Part shown: positions 16,058-30,935 of the stretch, one piece after another
Layout: each line of letters starts with the position of its first letter
Numbering within the stretch: the stretch's first letter is position 1
From: Diploscapter coronatus
Lineage: Eukaryota; Nematoda; Chromadorea; Rhabditida; Rhabditidae
Length of the DNA: 64,000 nt
Direction: 5' to 3'
Assembly: GCA_964036155.1 (NCBI GenBank)
Contig: OZ038422.1
Coordinates: 19,739,201-19,803,200 of the forward strand
Translations under genes and position numbers: made by a program
The notes under the pieces: model-generated
The model's database searches: none
Seen by the model: the letters and a program-made list of their open reading frames with translations, nothing else
What the model was told of the DNA's origin: nothing

Positions 16058-19000
16058 TCACAGGAGGTCATGGAAAGTCATCGTTGGTCGATCTTCATCG
16101 TCCAAATTCACTGATCTAAAATAGGGAAAATAAAATAAGAAGAACATTATTATCGACGAATTTTGAATGATTGCTTTATGAGTAATTCAAAATTTAGATT
16201 TTCGAAGGTTTCTAGCACTTCAAATAGTTTCAATTTAGAGATTTCAACGTTTCTGATTTAGTTATTGAAATTACCCACATGGTTTCGGCTTCATCGTGCT
16301 CAAGGATCTGTTCATACTCCTCCATACAATATCGATCCCACTCAGATAATTCCTGCCCACTTTCGTCCTCGATTCGAGCACTTTCCGAGCCTGAAATATC
16401 CCTTTCTAATGAGAATGTTCCTTAATGCTTTGCATGTGTTTGTTGCACAGCTGTTTTCCGCCTAGAATGTCTCTTCCTTCGCTTTTCTCGCCCTCCTCCC
16501 TTCTCTTCATTTCATATATTTCTGTCAAAGTGTTCAAGATCAGTCATTTGCAACCCTACCTTCATTCGTTTCCTGAGTGTAGAATTTGTGCCAGTTGACG
16601 AACGAATTGATGAATCTGGCTCTGAGTTTGCTCGCCTTCAGGTCCTTCAGGCGGAACGAGCTCGTGCAGCCCGAACCGATCATGTCGATCAGCTGAAATA
16701 GAATAGTTCAATGAATGAAGAAATAATGATTAGGAAAAGTGACAAATTTATCGAAAACTTTGTCTTATCCTATTCAACTCTTCCGGATCACATTTAATCT
16801 CACGAAAAAATAAAACTAATTTACCTGACAAGCGACATCCTTGAATGCCATGCTGTCGATATTCCTCTCTGCCAATTTCTTCTGTATTTGCTCGTGGAAT
16901 TTCTCCATATCATAAAGCGTTACTATTCCATCTCCATCCTGGTCCAGAATTCGGAACCAATATTCGATACTGAAATGCGTATTCATAAATAAACTGATGG
17001 AAAAACACATAAGTTCGATTCATCACACTATGATATTGTAGGCGCGCAACAGAGTATGCAGATTGACGTCAATTTGCACGGCATCAATGTTCTAAGCGAG
17101 AGACGAGGGAATGCAGAAAAGAAATTTGGGGAGGTGAGAAGGGAGCTTTGGTGTCGCCCAAATTGATGCCAACTTGCACGTTTAGAATGCGAACAATTTA
17201 TTCGCCGCGCGCATACAACATGAAAATCGCGAAAATTAAAGATTCACAAAATGAAGAATGACCTCAACTCCTTTCTTCCATAATAATAATAACATACACA
17301 TGATAAATTCAACTTTCAAGGAAGGAAAAAATGAATTATTACCTCGTTCGATGTGCCTTGTCCTCTTCAGCCAACAGGAACTGTGTGAACTCCACCAGTC
17401 CGATCTGCTCGACATTGCTTTTCCTTCTTGCTATGCGACACACCGCGCCAGAGAATATCCTCTCGATCACAAGGGGCACTATCGCTGCAAATTAATTAAA
17501 TAAAATCGGCTGAACTAAGAAAAATAATCACCTCCATCAGAATGCGTGGCCAAATCGTCCCTGTCGATTTTCATGTCATGGTCCGTATCGAGATCGAAGA
17601 ATTTACAATATACAACATAGAAATGCTCATAACTAAAGTTGAATAATTAGAATTGCAGATGGAGATTTCGTATTCACCTGAAGTATCGCAGACTCTTATT
17701 GATATCGTCATCGAGTTGCAATTCCCTGATAGCCTGCAGCAGATCAGACTTCCTAATCTCTTCTGTCGTGATCTTTCCCGACCAATTTCGAGCCACGTTC
17801 CAGAAAATTCGTGTGACAACCTAGAATCGTTGAATTTCTTACATCCAGCAGATGTCGAAGGAAAGCCAATAAAAACCGACATTTGTATGACAGATAGGTT
17901 TCTTTTAAAAAATAGTTATTTGAATGCTTGATTAGAACAGATCCAGGTTCCATTGTAGATTTTTTATTGCTGCCCGAAATACAAATAACTTACGACATCT
18001 CGATATTTGTCATGGAATTCAACTGCCTCCCGATAGAATCCGAGTCCCGGATGAGTGTGGATGATGTTCATAACCAGCGAGTGGAAGTCGACCGGCAGCA
18101 AGTGAGATCTGAAGCATTTCCCGTTTCAACCGTTCTTATTAATTCTAAAATTGCCTCGTTCCCCCGGTAAGAGTGTAAACAAATCTGGATGCCTCGTCGT
18201 GAGCCACACTCGTCATGGCTCGCCACCACACTGTGAAGTCCATCAAAGTGGCAGGTCGGGGCTATAAACTACGATAAGCCATTATCCTTGAGCAATTTCA
18301 ATACCTCATTCTTGGTGAGTGCAGCGAAAATGGGTGCCTTCCAATAGAGCGGCAGTCCAGCTGCCTGGCACACTTCGAACATGTCGTCTATCTCACACTA
18401 AAATAGCACAATTATCTTCAGACTTTTCTAGAGTATGGGTAGGACGAGACTTTTTACAAGTTAAACGTTATGAGAAAAATCAAAATTAGCACTGTTCATC
18501 CACTTCTATCAGTTTGTATTGTTCAAGTAAGATATATTTCATACCTGCTGATTGGGGAACGCTTTGAACACTTCACAGACTCTTCGAAGTGCAGAGTCAT
18601 TGACCACTGAAGAAACCGGCTGTCCTTGGGGATAGTAGAATCTACAGGAAATAATATGAGCTAATTTTTGAACTGATAATAAAAATACCTAGGATAATTG
18701 ATGAGAGGCTGTCGGGGAGGCTTTTTGGTGGGTGAAGAGGCCTTCTTAGGAGAAGGCCGATATTGTTCATCTAGTAGATTATTCAGGACCTTTCCATCCA
18801 GCCTAAAATCAACAAGCATTAATGAAAGGCATCGGAAAAATGGGCTAAATCCAGCACTTCAATCTTCTCGTATTTCTAAAGATAGACATTTCGTTCTTAA
18901 AATAGGGTTTCTCCTTTCTTTCTAAAGTCCAAACAAAAGGTAGTATTTTTTACCTGAGAGTTTCTTCAATTCCCTTGGTGGCCTTCGAAATGTTGATTGA

Positions 19001-19472
19001 TCCATCAGAAGTGCCAGAACTGCTGTCGAAATCAGTTGTTTGAGCCTGAAGTTTCTAATAATATTACAACTGACTTGATTAGTTTGATCTTTGAAATGCC
19101 TTTTTTACTTTATCATGTGCCGTGAAATTGTGATTCTGATCTAATTACTTTCCTATTGAGACGTTCAAGTTGAGAGGAAGTCGTCGTATAGAAAATCAAA
19201 TGGAAAGGGGAGCATTCATTAAATTCCGTTTGATCGATCTAATCAATATTCTTCTCTTCTCGCATTTCTGCAGTTCACTTTGGTCTATTTTTACTCGTAT
19301 TTCCCCTATCCCTGCCCACTGCGAACTCGAAGTAAAAATTCCCGTCGAGAAAAATGATGCGATGGGCTGGCTACTTTACAGCGGACAGGAAAAAGCAAAT
19401 GCTTTGCTCGATGCTTGAGGCTCTCCCCCTGACTTTTTCCAGCACCTCTCCATCATTCGATATTTTTCCTGC

Positions 19473-19506
<34 letters not shown>

Positions 19507-22500
19507 GACTCACTAATCGAACGTGATTTTTTATAGAAATAAAAGTGAAGATTCCCTTTAAAATTGGCAACCAAAAAATGACGGCATGTTTTCTATCAAA
19601 TGACGACACGATTTTTTAGCAAGTTTTACTCTACCTTTCTCTATCCTCACCTAATCCTATACTCCATTCTGTTAAGTTGCCATTGCAAAATATTCTATTT
19701 GCCGAAAATTGATTGAAAGTAACATAAATTCGAAAATTCTGCGAAAAAACAGTGCATACGTTTTTAAACTGTCTTTAAAATTGCGAAGAAAAAATAACCC
19801 TCACCTTAGAAGCAGCAACCGAGTGGTTAGCAGTGGTTGGAGTGGCCTTTCCACCTGGAGGAGTTCTGAAATTTTAGATCGTGAAACCTTTCGCAGTTTT
19901 CAATTTCAATTTAGTAAAAGGAGGAATGTATTTGTGTGAAAATAGAGATCAAATTTCCAATTTGCTAACGTCACCCTTATTAATGAAACAGGTTAATAGA
20001 TTTTTCTATGACCTTGGAAGCGGCAATCCCATAGGCTTGGATTTGCTTCCAGGGGGTTTGCTGCTCCCCAGCCAAACGAGTCCCATTCGCATTGTGAACG
20101 AAGTGGAAGCGGCCTCAGTGTCGGGCATGGGACTGCCCTCGCGGCGGCTGTAATTCGACATCACGAACTCTGCCGTATTCTCGTCGCTGTCTTCAGGCAC
20201 AGGAGTCGAGCTGTCTCTCAGCCGGACTGTAAATGTCTCGTTCAATTCCTGGCTGCTGCTGCTCGTTCCATTCTCCAGCACTGGATTGCCATCAGCAACT
20301 CGAGTTGCAGAGAGAATCTCCTTCCGAATGTCCAACTCCTGTCGAATGTCGTTGTCGAGCATGTCCCAAAAGACTGAATTGAGTGCAGAAGAGTTGGTTG
20401 TTGGAATACTCGGACAGCCCTCCTCGTCCTCTTCCCCTTCAGTGACTTCTTCGTCCCACTCCTCGTCCCAAATCGACTCATCCTCGAATTCGCTGTCATC
20501 CTCGCGCGGAATGCAGACGCTCGCCTCGCAACTCGCCCCCAAATCGAGTGTGAAGTTGACCAGCGGACTGGCCGATTTCCTCCTTATCTCTGTTTCAGGC
20601 GTCTTCGTGACTTCCTCGTTCGACCCGTCACTCTCGCTCGGGTCGTTCATGCTCCAGAAGACGCACGACGACGCGATGTCACTGGACGTGGACGGGTAGG
20701 CGTAGTGATTCTCCTGCTCTTCTTCGTCCTCCTCTTCAGCCTCTTCTTCATCAGGGACGTACCAGAAATCGCAGCTGGCGGCGAGTGCACTGCCCAGCTG
20801 GTCGAGTCGTCTGGCCCGTTGCTGTGCCTCGCCGAGTTCTGACTGATCCTCTTCAGATTCAGACTCCGATTCCGATTCTGAACACTGCTCCTCGTCCTCT
20901 TCGCTCTCTGTTTCTGTCTCATAGTAGTTCAGCTGCTTTCCGGGAAGGACGAAGTGGTTGGATTTGCCATTCAATTGGATGGTTTGCCGCTCTGGGCTGT
21001 GGTTGGCAGAACGAGCCGAGGGGTCGGGCGAGCTGACTGCTTCGGGGGAGCCTCGGTGCAGCCAGAGGTCGGGTGAAGGTCGCCCCAGTTTGAACGCAGA
21101 AGAACTACTCGACCAGGGAATTGATGCAGAGGGAAGAGAGGAGAGGTGAGAAGAAGTCAGTCAGTCAGTCAATAGAGCATGACGGAAGGGCAGAGCAGGG
21201 CAAGTCAATCAGGCAGAGGATGGGGAAGACGAAAGCGAATAGCCATTGGGAAATATGATAATGAATAGAGGGGTAGCGAGGAAGGAATAAAGCAATAGAG
21301 AATGGAAGGGAAGAAGCTGGAGCAGATGCAGATAAAGAGTGACTGCAGCGGAGAGACAGAGAGGCAAAGACAAGACTGTGTTTTTTGGTTCAAACGAAAA
21401 GCTCACAACTGTGCCGCTGCTCTCTTGCGTCGATGAGTGGGAGGAAAGCGAGAGATAGGAGGGGAATCGAGAGGATAGAGAGATAAAGAACAGCTGACTG
21501 ATGGAAGAGAGCACGGGAACTGGTGATAATCTGATAAGGGGGAGATAAAGATAGAGGGTAGAGCTGCAGAGAGGCAGATCTTGAATGGAATCAGCTCATC
21601 TGACATATCTCCTCCCTTCTCTATCAGATATCGAATCTCGAATCGACACAAGTAATCAAGTCATTGGTGACGTTAGCAGATCAGGGGAAATTCGAATGTT
21701 TTGAAACTCTATCATCTGATCATCTAGTTTGTTCCCCTATTATGTTTTCTATCAATAAGTCAATTCATCCTACCTTCCATTGACCCAAGGCTGTTGTTGG
21801 GGTTGAGAAGTGTTGACTGCCAGCTGATAACTGCTCGGTTCTGGATGGGGTCTGAAAATGTGCTTATTTCATCTATTTTACAGTGGCGACAAAATTCCGG
21901 ATACCTAGTTTACTAACTTGTGGTGATCAATTCAAGCTGAGCCTTTATACACTGATTGAAATGTGTAAAGCAAAAAAATCGTAAAAATTTCAGCCTGATT
22001 TGGTTCGAAATTTTGAACTTAGACGTTCAAACCACTTTATGTTTGGTTCTATACTTTTGACCGCAAATGTATGTCCATTATATTCAAATGTCATCGGCTA
22101 GCGAGATGATATTAGAGAAAATTCTTTCAGAAAAAATACACTATGGTTGTTTGGAAATATTGAAAAATTAAAGCTAACTCAGAATTGATCTTCATTTTTC
22201 AAAAGTAGGTGAAAAATTTGTATTTTCTTTAACTCGAAGTCGAACTTGATAATTTTATTTCATTTGGTCATACATTTAACGTTTTTATAGCTCAATTTTA
22301 AGTGGAAAAAGGTCTCAACTTTTTGCGCATCATGTATTTTGACGTCAAAAAAATTTAAAATTACGCAATGCAATCTTTCATTTTTAATTTCGCGCATAAT
22401 TCATTTTGACTCAACTATTCAATCTTTGACAATAGCATAACATTTCCATATTTCTATGAGACTCACTTGTGCACAGGCGCGATATCCTGAGCTGAGGCAG

Positions 22501-24117
22501 CTGAGTAATTAGCCACAGTGACATTCTGAATAGAACCCATTGGTATTTGAATGCGAATAATTATGATAGATACTTTGGGCAACTGAACTCGAAATAAGAT
22601 TGTTAAAACTTAGCGACATATCTCGTTTAATAACCTAAGGAATATGTCGAAAAGTTCATTATTCTTTATCAAACATTAATTTAGCTCAGTCAGTTGCACA
22701 AAGCCATTAGCTGTGATTTCGATGCTAACTCTGAGGCATTTTCTGGTCGGCTTCCAATCGTGCAGTTCAAAGAAGTGAATGGTAATGGCCTGAGGAAGGG
22801 TACAGGCATCGATGAATTGGAACAGAAAGGACAGGTAAGGAATGAAACGGAGCAGCAGGGAACGCAGTTCGGAAGATGATTCTTCCATCGCGCAGGGAGG
22901 GTGAAGATAAAAGGGTTCCCCTTCTTGTCAGTAATCAGGCAGATACAGAAAGATAAAGACTCTCACAATCAGTTGTGCAGTTCTGACGGTATTCCCCCTT
23001 TCCTTCTCTTCTTCCCTCACTTCCACTCCCTTTTTCCTTCCTTCCACTCCTTTCAAGCCAGCCACTTCGCTTGTTTGACCAAAGATTTCGAAGAAAAACC
23101 CCTTGAAAATCATATCAGTCCAAAAGCTGATGGCCATATTATTTACATAGGTTGAGCCTACCTCGAGCAATTTCAATCTCATCGTGGATTGAATTAGAGG
23201 AATGAATACTAATCAAAAACAGGTGAATTCTTGTAAATTACGGGGAATTTTCTAAGAATTAGATGAGTGTGCAGGGGACGGGAAGAGGAAGAAAAAGGGG
23301 AAGGGAAGGGAACAAGGAACAGGTCGAGTTGTTCTTCGCTACTTGCGAGTTGAGGAGAATTGGAATGTTTCTGTTATTTTCCGACTGATAGAGCACTGCA
23401 CATAAAGATGTGAATGCAGCGATGCAATCCTACAAACTAGTTGAGAAAATTGAAGAGGAAGAGGACAGGGACATTATTAGAGGGTCGAAATGGGAAGAAT
23501 AGATGGGGAGAGCAGAGAGAGGAAAACATTGGACATTCGGACGAGATTGCTGAATGCAGCAATGCGCGCATAGCACTCACTCCATTTCGAGTTGTTTTTC
23601 GCACGATTTTGGATCTCTAGCCGACCACAGGCTAGTGTTAGGTTTTTGGGATCGGTCTCGGAATCCGATAGTCATTTTTAGTTCCTTATCTCATAAATCT
23701 TCAGAATTTCGAATAAGATGGAAGGTCAAAGTAGCAGCATTTTCGGATATGAATAAATTAGAGAAACGAACGCAGAAGTAATATTAGTCGCATTTCGTGG
23801 ATGCATAAATTTGTGAAACGACGTCAGTGAATAAGGAATTACATGTAATCGTTCTACTCGCTTTAAATATTCCGATTGCGTTTTACCTCCTTATCCGTTG
23901 ACTTCCTGGTTTGTGAGTCGAATACTTTCCTGACGATGGACTCGATGAATCTGCTGATGGACTTTTGTCTAGGCAGATCGCCTATGGCCACGTCTTCGAC
24001 CTCTCTCAACGATAGACTCTTCCTCTTGGCCTTCCTCCTGGCAACCGCCTTTCTGGGCGAGCAGTCGCACAGTACTGCATCAGGCGGCCTCATCAGCTGG
24101 TGCACGGCATTCTTCAT
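16058..24117 (-). CDS. PPP2R3: PP2A regulatory subunit B'' (PPP2R3 family), long form
   Basis: Targets and regulates protein phosphatase 2A. I read 18 exons: 24117-23887, 22525-22467, 21851-21774, 21104-20013, 19865-19805, 19045-18954, 18802-18689, 18641-18545, 18397-18305, 18261-18155, 18108-17994, 17820-17678, 17632-17532, 17484-17343, 16969-16825, 16692-16560, 16390-16279, 16115-16058. They give 2973 nt, 990 aa, all in frame. The last ~440 residues match the B'' core: [99 protein letters not shown]. Two EF-hand loops are visible, [12 protein letters not shown] and [12 protein letters not shown], both with Asp at position 12. The first ~550 residues are unique, Ser- and acid-rich, like the extended PR130 form in general layout. 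One intron (18154-18109) must be GC-AG. Shorter isoforms are possible. Confidence 0.94.
19474..19506. repeat. (CT)n microsatellite
   Basis: About 16 CT units inside the 759-bp intron of the PP2A subunit gene (19046-19804). The minus-strand reading is (GA)n. Confidence 0.9.
21881..22069. mobile_element. 189-bp Tc1-like non-autonomous element
   Basis: It starts TA-CAGTGGCGACAAAATTC and ends ACTTTTGACCGCAAATG-TA. The ends pair imperfectly as inverted repeats and both sides carry TA. It lies in the intron 21852-22466 of the PP2A subunit gene. The terminus is close to those at 13371 and 62733. No coding capacity. Confidence 0.6.
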
Positions 24118-27100
24118 TTCTCCACTCAATCAGAGAATTGTCCTCCCAGCTCAGTCAATTTGATTCGTTGTCAAAGTATTCGGTCGTGTCGTTTCGATGC
24201 TGGAGATAGGGCAAATGAATAGGCAGAACGAATGTTTACGGACAAAATAAAAAGTCGAACGATATCGAAAAGGGGAAGGAGGATGATGTGAATGGGGGGT
24301 AGAAATGAATGATGCACAAGGATAGAAGATAAGGAAGGAAGTTGAATTGCAGACAAAGACGAGCTGCTCTTTGCAATTCTTCAGTTGTTCAACCCAATCA
24401 TTCCCTCATCCCTTTCATAGCCCTGCCTTACTCCTCTACTCTGCAACATCTTCCCTTCCAAGCAGATGCTCTATCCTCAAGGGGGCAGATGTGCCTTATC
24501 AAGACTTTTGACGTAACAGAGAATTTTTGAAGATAAACCTAATAATCGGGGAGGGCTAAGAAAGGGCGATGGCTGAATTCGAGTAGCTGGAAAAAGGAGA
24601 AGGGCGTTGACGACGCTTGAGATCGTAAATCGAGATGAATTGATGAAAATCATGAAAGAAGAGCCGATAAGCTGCGCATGGTCCGAGAACTTGACTGGGG
24701 GAAGGGAAAAGAAACACGAAATGGAGGAAGGGAAATGAGAAGCTGAAAGGGAAAATGGAAATGGAAGACTGAAAGAGAAAGGGAAGTTTGCTGAACGGTT
24801 AAAACGACTAAAATGGAGCAAAGAGGTCGAGAAAGTAAGACAGAGGCAGGACAAAGCCGTGAATGGTAGAGTGGAAAGTAAAAGAGAGCATAATAATATG
24901 CAAATATACTGACTGACTGCATAGAGCTTGCACATTAGAAGGTATTTGCCTGAGAACGCGAAGGGAGGAGTGAGTGAAAAAGATGAGGAAGGAATGGAAG
25001 GATGGAAAGAAGATAAGAAGTGCAGAACTTGGCAGCCTTGATTTATGGCTGCCAAATTATTAGACAAGCATTTGGACAGTCGGTTGTAAACAATTCGTAT
25101 CTCTGAAAATGAAACCGACAAACATCCAACATTCTACATTTGCATGACTTGAATGTAAAAACGATGAAAGGAAGAGATGAATACAATTACAAATGACGAA
25201 GAAGAAGAAGATAGGAAAGGTGAATAGAGAATAATCAAGGAAAAGAAAATGAAGTAGAAATTATAAACAAGCAGACAGAAGTGAAGTTGCAAGGTTAATG
25301 ATCATTGTGAGCGAGTCTGAAATGGAGTGGAGTGGAATTCTTGCAATCAATCACCAAAACACACAATTAAAGAAGTCTACTTCGACTGAAGAAATGCAGC
25401 AATTAGCAATAAAACATTCCTGAAATTGCTACGCAGAAGTCTGATTGAAATTAGTTTGTATCGGAGTAGAGATGAGAATTAATAAACGAAATATGAAATA
25501 TGAAGAGATAGAATATAAGTCTTAATTTTATTGATCAGAAAATTCCTGATGAAGTTAGGCGTTTTTGATTTATGCTATTGATACGATGATTTATTTAAAA
25601 TAATGGTAAAAATATGATGGTAATTAGGATTGGCAATAATAGCAAAAATTACATAGCTGAAATGAGTAGTTATAAAAGAAATTTATAGCAAAAATTATCT
25701 TAGAAAATAAAAAAGAATGTTCTGGCCAATCAGTACCTATGGTTTATCTAGAGTGATAATCCAAATCTCGAAAAAAGAATAGATTATGTGACAGCTTTTG
25801 GATAAATAGCGATAAATCAAGAATGGAGGATAATTCACATTACTCATAGCAGGATATTTTAATTCTAATTTTAAAATTACGACTAATTCATCTCTTAAAA
25901 ATGAACGTATAACATTTTACAAAAACGTAGTTTTCGTAGAGTAAGATTCAGATAAATGATTTTTTTCACTTTATAAATGGTTCTTACAAAAGCGAGTATT
26001 CGTTATTACCAAGAAAAATTTTTTCAAGTGTGACAAAAACTTGCATTTGATAATAAAATACCGCAAGATAATAAATTTTGCCGCCGCAAGTTTATGCGTC
26101 GAGAATAAATGTAGAAAAAATATGTTTGAAAAGGAAGTGAAAAAGAAAGTGATATCTGGAAATCTTGGAGATCTGAAGTGCAGATGCGATATGGCAGAAT
26201 CGAAAGGAAAGGGAACGCCTGCGGCAATGGCAAAAGATGGTAGATAAAGCAGATGAATGGGATGATAGAGAATGTTTGTGCTGAGCTGATGATAAGCAAA
26301 TCATGGAGGATTCATGCTGAAGACAGACAGACAGAAAGCAGCTAATCGTTGCACCCCCAGTCTGTCTGCACAGGCAGAAGAGAAGGAGAAATGAAGATGC
26401 AGGCAAAAAATGAAGAAGAAGAAAAGGAATGAAAAGGGAAAGCAGAGCCCTCAGGCACAAATGCACAACGCACTGCACTGTTTGCTGTTTGCGGGAGCAC
26501 TGTCTTACTTCTCTGCCTCTCTCAATTCCCCGCTCTATATCTCCCTCTTCAAGCTTCAGCTAACCGCTTTTCTTTCGCCTTCTTCATTATGATAACATCA
26601 CAAATGATAAGAATCAATTTTTGCAGCATTTTGATGGAACAAAATTGATCTGTAAGCTCTAAGAAAATCGACTGTAAAACCGAAAATGTTGCGTAACAAA
26701 TGTGCCTATGGGAATGGGGGAATCGCTGCTGGAGAGAAGACGCTAAAACATGCGAAAACGAGAACTATTAGCAGGGAGGGGATGGGCTACAAATGAAAAG
26801 GAGATGCGTTAGATGCAGATTTGGGCAGATCGAATCAGAACTCGGAGAGATAAGGAAGATTTGGCAAGTTAAGGAGATAAGCGAAAACAGAGAAAGAGAA
26901 AAGTGGAGATTGAGAAATGACGATAGAAAACGATGGAGTGATAAGAGAGGAGATAAATGATACGGAAAGGAGATGGAGAAGGGGGATTTCGAGTGCTAAA
27001 TAACGGCAGATGTAGGGATGGGGATGGGACTGAAGGGTTTGCACGAGACGGGCAGGGAGCCGAGTCAAGTCGAATGATTTGCCCTTCCTCGAGATGCCCC

Positions 27101-30100
27101 TTTTCCTCTCGTACTAACACCACAGATACAATCAGTCAGACTGCGTATGAAGAATAAATACAAGAAAAGATGGAAAAAAAACGATGTACGGAATGAAAGA
27201 GAAAAGAGAGCTGCTAATGAGAGAAATAAAGATGATAAGTTAAAGAAGGAGGAAAAATCTATAGAATATACAAACACTTAGACTGTCATCTTACATCATT
27301 CGATATGAAAGGTAGTCCTATTGTACCTAACATATGGGAGATGAAAAGAAGTGAGACATCGAGAATTGAGAATTCAATCAAATATTTTTACCATTCTCGC
27401 TGCTTGGCAGAATATAAATCAATAAGAAAAAGATCATTGGAAACCTGTCGGAGTTAATTCCTTCAGTGACAAACTAATTGACAAAATTCGGAATTGTACA
27501 ACAATCCAACAAGAAATGTTTGCGCTTCAACAGAGGTAATAGTAGCCAAAATATATCGGGCGTCTAAAATTTCGCTCAAAAACGAATTATTGGTCCTCTA
27601 CAATGAAAAAATAGGTCTGCAAAGCAACCAGACACCAAAAATGTCGTAGATTGAATGTGAAAAGGACATTCAGAAAAGGAATAGAAGAAAAGAAGTGTGA
27701 GGATAAAGTGAAACCGAGAACGTGAAGAAAGATTGGGGAAAAACAGAGGGAATACAGTTAGGCAGTTAGACATTGGGGCATTCCTCTGGAAAATTCAAAG
27801 ATACGAAGTAAGAAAGGGAGAAGAAAATAGAAGAAAAATGGTGAAATGTCGATTCCTATTTTGATTCCTTTCCCACAGACACACTGGAGAATTCGAATTC
27901 CTTATAGAACTTGTATCAAAAACTGCGCTATCCAAAAAATGGAAACACTGAAATCGAACCCTTTTGAAACGAAAATGCGAGTTCTCCAGCCTCCTCTCAT
28001 AAACGCTATTGATAATCAAATTAACAGAACAGAAAACGGAGAAAAGCAACTGGGAGACCGACCGAGAGGCTGACATTGATGTGTTTGATATTCACAATTC
28101 AGATAGAGAATCGATCGAATGAATACAGCATTTGTAATAGCTGCAGAGGGTGAGAATATGCTGCTGCTATTAGCTGGCCGAGGGTTGAAAGTTAAATGCG
28201 GACCTTCCCATTGAAAGAAGGAGAAGGAGAAGGAAAGGGGAGAACATCTGTGAATCGGCCGGGCTGCATAAATGTGAAGAAGGAAAGGAGACGCGAAGGA
28301 GCAATTCAACTGCAGAAACAGGCAAAAACTGCAGCTGCAAATAGCTGCCCATACATGTAAGGATTTCAATGGAAACTAGACACCCAAATCAGTCTATTTA
28401 CAATTTGCACAACACATGTACAAGTCGACTGTGACAAATCAAATTTACACAAAAGTAAAAGTTCAAAAATTTAAAAATCGTGATTTTGAGATCTCTGACA
28501 TAGAAGGATCATGTTAGAGCAAGAGCAATTCGGGGCGATATTTACAGGACTGAAATAAATGTGAAAGGAAATTAAATTTTGATAAAGGCTACAGGATGTA
28601 CAGTATTTAAAGAAAGGGTAGATAAAATTTTCTACTGAAATGCAATCAAGATAAAATAAGCAAAATGAGACAATTTCTAATCTGAAACTAGACAATCGCT
28701 ATGAAATGTAAAAATAAAGTCAAACTCCTAATTTTCATTACTTTTTTGTAGTATTCTGTCAATACAAGCAAATCATATGGCAGACTTGGAACAGCAGGTG
28801 ATAAGATAAAAAAAAAATAGCTGACAGTTGACAGATTTGACGATAAGCTAAAATCGAGGTGTTAGAAGCAGAAGTAGGAGAAGCAAAACGAACGGAGAAC
28901 GGATAATTTACGCTTTGTGGGTCTGCAGTGATTTGTGATGGGAAGATATGAAAATGACACAATTGGGAAAAAGAACTGGGCAATCGAACGATGAAAATAA
29001 AAATGTCTGCGGGGTGATAATGATAAATGAACATTTGAAGGTAGAGGAGGGAAATGTTAGAAAGAAAACGAGACCGCATAACCGACCGAGTAGAAATCAA
29101 AAATTCGCCCTCGATAAACAAGTAGACACTAACAAGTTCTCATAAACCTTTTATGAGGAAGACAACATCACTGCTGCGCACTAGGTCGCGTTCAGAGAGA
29201 AACCTTGATTTCCTTCTTTAGGAAAAAGATTTCAATTCACGAAAATAGCTGAAAAGAGGCAAGAGACACAGCTTGAAAATTTTTTCCCTAATTAAACATG
29301 AGGTTCATAGATGAGTGAGTGTGGAAACGCAAGAGAAGAAGCAACTTTTGTAGCTGTTTGGGCTATTTGGAGAAGGAGCTTTGAATTTGAGAAGAGGGAA
29401 TGGGCAAAGAGCTATGCAGCTGCAGGCAAGCAGCCAAAAGGGAAGACTCAAATGAAAATGGAAGGCAATGTTTATGGCAAAGATGCAGCAGCGAAGTTGT
29501 TGGACCAAAGCGGACAAAAAGTGGCAAGAGGATCGTAAGTATGAATATATGATTCATTGGGTATTTGGTCGGTCATTCAACAGCCACATGACTAGCCTGT
29601 GCATAGTTAGGAAGCGAGAAAATGCTTGTTGTACACAGTATTTTCACTGAATTCTGACCGTCAACAGCATTAACTATACGATGATCAAGCGACCAGACCG
29701 AAGGAAGATGCCTATCCTATGATGCGATCCAAAGAACAGACATACAGACAGGATATTCATCATATCCGAGCGGAATCATTTTGATTTGATCAGTCAGATA
29801 AAAATACTTTGAATTTTGAAACAATGTCATAGTTCATTCGTCTCATTTCATTAGTTTTTATACAAAAGTGCAAATAAACATTTTCTTCTAAACCTAAACG
29901 TTAACGCTAATTACCTCCTTTTATGTTCCATAAAAAGTAGTACGTTACAATCTAAATGCGTTGTTATAGAAAATGTTCATGTAATTGCTTGACTCGTTCG
30001 CTTCTACTAGATATTCGAATTTTAGCATTACGCATTCTTTCTCCAAACAAAACTGAATGGCTACTGCAAAAATTTCGGTCATAAAAATTCGTCAAAATAT

Positions 30101-30918
30101 GTATTCAAAGCGCCCAACGCATTTCATATCAAGTCGTAAACATTCCCCTATCACAAATGCTACCCTTCCCATAAGTTTAGCCCGCTCTTTCAAAAACTCG
30201 CAATATACATTTTCTAACGAAAAATAGAAATAAAGAAAGAACAAGTTCGATGCAGAGATTTCGCATGTATTTGTCAGGACTAAACGAAATGAAGATCAGG
30301 TCAACAAATCAATACATGTCGATCTTTTCTTTGGAGTTCTTTTACACATAATTTATCGGAATTTAACAAAAAACTTCTAGAATGGGTTTTATGATATTCA
30401 AAATTAAAATTTTGCATTTAATGATAAAATGAATGTAAGTTCCAATTAGCGTCAAAAAATAACATAATAATCTTTGATTTCAGATTGCCTTTGCCTTAGC
30501 ATATAGACCTAATGGAGATGGAAAATTTTCAATTATGGAAAATAGTAGAAAGTTCGGGAAACATCCTAACCTGATTCCTTATCATTGCATACTGAAAATG
30601 ATTCTTCTCGAAAGTTTTAGTTTAAATTCTACTAAAAATGTAATGTAATTCGCGATTTTAACAGAAAAAGGTTAATTTCATTTCGAAAAGTGTACTCTGC
30701 ATGTCCTAATTTTTGGTTTCGACACGAAACTTTCCACTAAAAATATTTCTCGTGCCTAATTTAAAAATCTAAAGTACGGCGAAGAAAAGCAGCAACGATA
30801 AAAAGTTTGAACACTAGTGATCTGATTTGTCGGACTTAAACAAGGTCTAACGGGATAGTGCAAGTTAATGAGGTTACCGATTTCAAAATGAATTTCAAGA
30901 ATTAGCTGATTACAGTGC

Positions 30919-30935
30919 TTTTTTTTTTTTTTTTT
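30919..30935. repeat. Poly-T tract
   Basis: Seventeen consecutive T on the plus strand. A similar run lies at about 50877-50892. Confidence 0.9.

Noticed and set aside
24477..25121. 214-codon minus-strand open frame rich in Ser, Phe and Leu
   Set aside because: It is the translation of a polypyrimidine strand; repetitive composition, no domain, no supported start or joints.
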